From contig JAQSXU010000163.1 of NCBI GenBank assembly GCA_029256485.1, forward strand, positions 1-7,149: a stretch of 7,149 nucleotides of DNA, in the 5' to 3' direction. The position numbers were made by a program, and so were the translations under genes. Below, in pieces: positions 5,067-7,149 of the stretch. Below the pieces are notes generated by a model. The model made no database searches and was not told the DNA's origin. It worked only from the letters and a program-made list of their open reading frames with translations. Numbering within the stretch: the stretch's first letter is position 1; each line of letters opens with the position of its first letter. Source of the stretch: Clostridiaceae bacterium (GTDB lineage: Bacteria > Bacillota_A > Clostridia > Clostridiales > Clostridiaceae).

Positions 5067-6238
5067 TTTCTGATTACACCATCCTTATGAGCAGCTTCTG
5101 CAACTGCAGCTGCAACCACATTTTTTACATTAGGATCAAAAGCCATAGGTAAAATATTATCACAGCTCAATTCATTTGAGTTTATTAAATTTGCAATAGC
5201 ATAAGCGGCTGCAACTTTCATATTTTCTGTAATTCTCATTGCTCTAGAGTCTAATGCACCTCTAAATACTCCTGGAAATGCAAGTACATTATTTACTTGA
5301 TTAGGGTAATCGCTACGCCCTGTGCTTACTATTGCTGCTCCAGCTTTCTTAGCTTCCTCAGGCATGATTTCTGGAATAGGATTTGCACATGCAAATACAA
5401 TAGCATCTTTATTCATAGATTTAATCATTTCTGATGTTAAACATCCTGGCACACTAGTTCCGATAAATACATCCGCATTTTTAAGTGCTTCTGCTAATCC
5501 ACCAGTAATGTGTCTAAGATTTGTAATTTTAGCTAGACTACTTTTATGTTTATCTAACCCAGAAGGTCGATTATCATATAAAATTCCGTGTTCGTCAACT
5601 GCAATAATATCTTTGACTCCCATATTTATAAGCATATTTATAATTGCAGTACCTGCAGCACCAGGACCATTTTGAACAACTCTAATTTGATCTAGTTTTT
5701 TACCAGTTATCTTAAGAGAATTAATTAGTGCAGCACTTACAACAATAGCTGTTCCATGTTGATCATCATGAAATACAGGGATGTCACAACTTTCTTGTAA
5801 CCTTCTTTCAATTTCAAAACATCTTGGAGCACTAATATCCTCTAAATTAACTCCTCCAAAACTTCCGGCTAATAATTTAACAGTATTTACAATTTCATTT
5901 ACATCTTTGCTTCTTATACATAGAGGGATAGCATCAACATCACCAAAAGCTTTAAATAAAATACTCTTTCCTTCCATTACTGGCATACTTGCTTCTGGAC
6001 CAATATCTCCTAGTCCTAATACAGCAGTTCCATCGGTAATTACAGCTACTGTATTCCATCTACGTGTTAATTCATAACTTTTCCTTATATCATTCTCTAT
6101 TTCTAAACATGGTGCTGCAACTCCTGGTGTATACAGTAATGTTAAAGACTTTTTGTTATCTACTTTAATACGTGGAGTTATTTCAAATTTTCCTCTTAAT
6201 TCGTAATGTAACTTTAATGCTTCTTCACTATAATCCAT
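5063..6238 (-). CDS. NAD-type malic enzyme (malate to pyruvate)
   Basis: Oxidative decarboxylation of malate to pyruvate and CO2, cytoplasmic. The start MDYSEEALKL (391 residues) is chosen because AGGAGGGG lies just before it; a longer frame of nine more residues would absorb that site. The length is that of short bacterial malic enzymes. Tyr36 in LYTPGVA and Lys91 in MEGKSILFK are the likely catalytic pair. Glu133-Asp134 (NLEDISAPRCFEIE) and Asp159 (FHDDQHGTA) are the likely metal ligands. The Rossmann loop reads QNGPGAAG. NAD rather than NADP is the common preference of this type but is not proven. It follows the GH1 gene by ten bases, its ribosome site overlapping the GH1 stop, so they are one transcript. 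A malic enzyme in a beta-glucoside locus is unusual. Confidence 0.95.
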   Translation of the reverse strand: MDYSEEALKLHYELRGKFEITPRIKVDNKKSLTLLYTPGVAAPCLEIENDIRKSYELTRRWNTVAVITDGTAVLGLGDIGPEASMPVMEGKSILFKAFGDVDAIPLCIRSKDVNEIVNTVKLLAGSFGGVNLEDISAPRCFEIERRLQESCDIPVFHDDQHGTAIVVSAALINSLKITGKKLDQIRVVQNGPGAAGTAIINMLINMGVKDIIAVDEHGILYDNRPSGLDKHKSSLAKITNLRHITGGLAEALKNADVFIGTSVPGCLTSEMIKSMNKDAIVFACANPIPEIMPEEAKKAGAAIVSTGRSDYPNQVNNVLAFPGVFRGALDSRAMRITENMKVAAAYAIANLINSNELSCDNILPMAFDPNVKNVVAAAVAEAAHKDGVIRN

Positions 6239-6242
6239 TATT

Positions 6243-6248
6243 CCCCTC

Positions 6249-6250
<2 letters not shown>
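6243..6250 (-). promoter_or_regulatory. Ribosome binding site of malic enzyme, overlapping the GH1 stop
   Basis: AGGAGGGG on the minus strand shares two bases with the TAG stop of the GH1 gene (6249-6251) and ends four bases before the malic enzyme ATG. The overlap suggests translational coupling and fixes the shorter malic enzyme start. Confidence 0.8.

Positions 6251-7149
<899 letters not shown>

Noticed and set aside
5322..6077. Plus-strand open frames of 98 and 117 codons opposite the malic enzyme gene
   Set aside because: They are antisense to a clearly coding gene with intact catalytic motifs, have no good ribosome site, and their sequence is unlike any family I know.

Overview
The window is AT-rich (roughly 70% A+T by eye), with strong AGGAGG-type ribosome binding sites, A/T-ended codons and gene families typical of low-GC Firmicutes. 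It most resembles Clostridium sensu stricto. The secreted GH14 beta-amylase, the PTS beta-glucoside genes and the clostridial style of the sigma-factor remnant agree with that, but the species cannot be fixed from this stretch.

Left part (1-795). The 5' end of a secreted beta-amylase gene (minus strand) runs off the left edge. It is followed by about 650 bases without an intact gene. That gap holds small inverted repeats upstream of the amylase, a plus-strand remnant of an ECF-type sigma factor broken by two frameshifts in A-runs, and a 12-bp perfect hairpin. On the minus strand the hairpin directly follows a 10-base sequence identical to a typical clostridial tmRNA (ssrA) 3' end, GCCTCCACCA. 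This looks like the scar of an ssrA or tRNA integration site.

Accessory pair (921-1815). Two small minus-strand genes overlap by 8 bases. The upstream one looks like a DUF3990 protein with an ADP-ribosyltransferase-like fold; the downstream one is a helical protein of unknown function. The arrangement resembles a toxin and partner module. It lies immediately inside the putative attachment scar.

Sugar-uptake and catabolism locus (1973-7149). On the minus strand, a membrane PTS EIIBC permease of the beta-glucoside class precedes a stand-alone EIIA. A divergent plus-strand RpiR-family regulator starts 245 bases from the EIIBC start, and that intergenic region has promoter-like sequences on both strands and two inverted repeats. 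The regulator converges, with overlapping stop codons, on a minus-strand pair made of a partial GH1 6-phospho-beta-glucosidase and an NAD-type malic enzyme. The simplest reading is that a beta-glucoside is imported and phosphorylated by EIIA/EIIBC, hydrolysed inside by GH1, and the genes are controlled by RpiR sensing a sugar phosphate. The malic enzyme is the unexpected member and ties the locus to malate and pyruvate metabolism.

The clearest accessory-region leads are the ssrA-like scar and the DUF3990 pair next to it. No integrase, transposase, CRISPR array or intact RNA gene is visible.
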